A DNA stretch of 5,808 nt from JAWLCA01 sp050485905 (GTDB lineage: Bacteria; Pseudomonadota; Alphaproteobacteria; Rhodobacterales; Rhodobacteraceae), in the NCBI GenBank assembly GCA_050485905.1, contig JBJHCH010000161.1, forward strand, positions 1-5,808. The letters are read 5' to 3'. Under the pieces are notes generated by a model, which worked only from the letters and a program-made list of their open reading frames with translations, did no database searches and was not told the origin of the DNA. This document shows positions 5,340-5,808 of this stretch, piece by piece (the first letter of the stretch is position 1; each line of letters opens with the position of its first letter). The position numbers and the translations under genes were made by a program.

Positions 5340-5735
5340 ATGACCGCGAAGATCGTCAAGACAGATGCCGAATGGCGCGCCCAGCTTTCGGACCTCGCCT
5401 ACAAGGTGACGCGCCGCCATGGCACCGAACGCGCGTTCACCCACGACAACTTTCCCAAGGGTCCGGGCACGTTTCGCTGCATCTGCTGCGACGCGCCGCT
5501 GTTCGACGCCGCCACGAAGTTCGACAGCGGCACTGGCTGGCCGTCCTTCTGGGAACCGATCGACCCAGAGCGGGTGGGAGAACGCGATGACCGCGGCTTC
5601 TTCATGCGCCGGACAGAGGTTCACTGCGCGGATTGCGAGGCACATCTCGGCCACGTGTTTCCCGATGGCCCGGCGCCGACCGGGCTGCGCTACTGCATGA
5701 ACGGCGTCGCGCTGCGATTCGAACCCGAAGACTAG
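5340..5735 (+). CDS. msrB: Peptide-methionine (R)-S-oxide reductase MsrB
   Basis: MsrB reduces the R epimer of methionine sulfoxide in proteins, repairing oxidative damage, usually at the expense of thioredoxin. The 131-residue product has the full single-domain layout. The structural zinc pairs are CICC (C47, C50) and CADC (C96, C99), with GTGWPSFW at 64-71, HLGHVFPDG at 102-110 and the catalytic Cys119 in RYCMNGVALRFEP. The position used as resolving cysteine in many MsrBs (the first C of CGWPSF) is Thr65 here. An additional Cys49 lies inside the first zinc pair. The start at 5340 has GAGAGG (5328-5333) 6 nt upstream; an in-frame ATG at 5313 and earlier codons lack a ribosome site and homology. 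It is divergent from olsB, and its stop codon overlaps that of the next gene. The product is probably cytoplasmic, as no signal peptide is seen. Confidence 0.95.
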   Translation: MTAKIVKTDAEWRAQLSDLAYKVTRRHGTERAFTHDNFPKGPGTFRCICCDAPLFDAATKFDSGTGWPSFWEPIDPERVGERDDRGFFMRRTEVHCADCEAHLGHVFPDGPAPTGLRYCMNGVALRFEPED

Positions 5736-5808
5736 TTCAGGAACTGCTCGGCAGTGAAGTTGCCCAGGTTCCGGAACAGTTGCTGCAGGAAGCCGACACT
5801 GCGGATGT
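5732..5808 (-). CDS. 3' end of an unidentified gene
   Basis: On the minus strand, a frame entering from the right edge encodes 24 residues ending LFRNLGNFTAEQFLN before a TAG at 5732-5734. Nearly every codon ends in G or C, as in the neighbouring genes, and the peptide looks like an amphipathic C-terminal helix. The competing frame, ending at the TGA at 5737-5739, gives a Ser/Thr/Trp-rich tail and poorer codon use. The stop overlaps the msrB stop by 3 bases (shared CTAG, 5732-5735). Too little is present to name a family. Confidence 0.55.
   Translation of the reverse strand, partial: IRSVGFLQQLFRNLGNFTAEQFLN

Overview
The window is a gene-dense, GC-rich piece of bacterial chromosome with no mobile elements, RNA genes or CRISPR. 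The protein types point to an alphaproteobacterium, most probably Rhodobacteraceae/Paracoccaceae (Rhodobacter/Paracoccus-like). The pointers are an alphaproteobacterial-type SspB, a class II fumarase, a DUF4169 protein, a small RHH_4-type ribbon-helix-helix protein, an OlsB-type ornithine lipid acyltransferase and an IGHN-type hypothetical protein. The family assignment is an inference from recalled protein families.

Layout from left to right: the 3' end of sspB (+), then fumC (+). Next comes an uncharacterised six-segment membrane protein (-) that carries a one-base frameshift in a seven-G run. It is divergent from a YpfJ-type neutral zinc metallopeptidase (+), which is followed two bases later by a DUF4169 gene (+). 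An unknown 185-aa gene (-) faces that pair tail to tail and is divergent from a 75-aa ribbon-helix-helix gene (+). olsB (-) overlaps the end of the RHH gene and is divergent from msrB (+). The last bases hold the 3' end of an unidentified gene (-) whose stop overlaps that of msrB.

The genes are mostly housekeeping: adaptor-mediated ClpXP proteolysis (SspB), the TCA cycle (FumC), phosphorus-free membrane lipid synthesis (OlsB), repair of oxidised methionine (MsrB) and an envelope-anchored metallopeptidase. They do not form one pathway. I recall sspB, fumC, DUF4169 and RHH_4 genes lying close together in other alphaproteobacteria. If that is right, the membrane-protein, peptidase and IGHN genes are insertions into an older neighbourhood.

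I see no convincing new multi-gene system. The two observations most worth checking are an 11-bp-phased tandem repeat array, flanked by a perfect 9-bp inverted repeat, in front of the RHH gene (a good candidate for its own operator), and the homopolymer frameshift that splits an otherwise intact membrane-protein gene. All four convergent gene junctions are very tight (10 bp or less, or overlapping), and no intrinsic terminator is visible at any of them.
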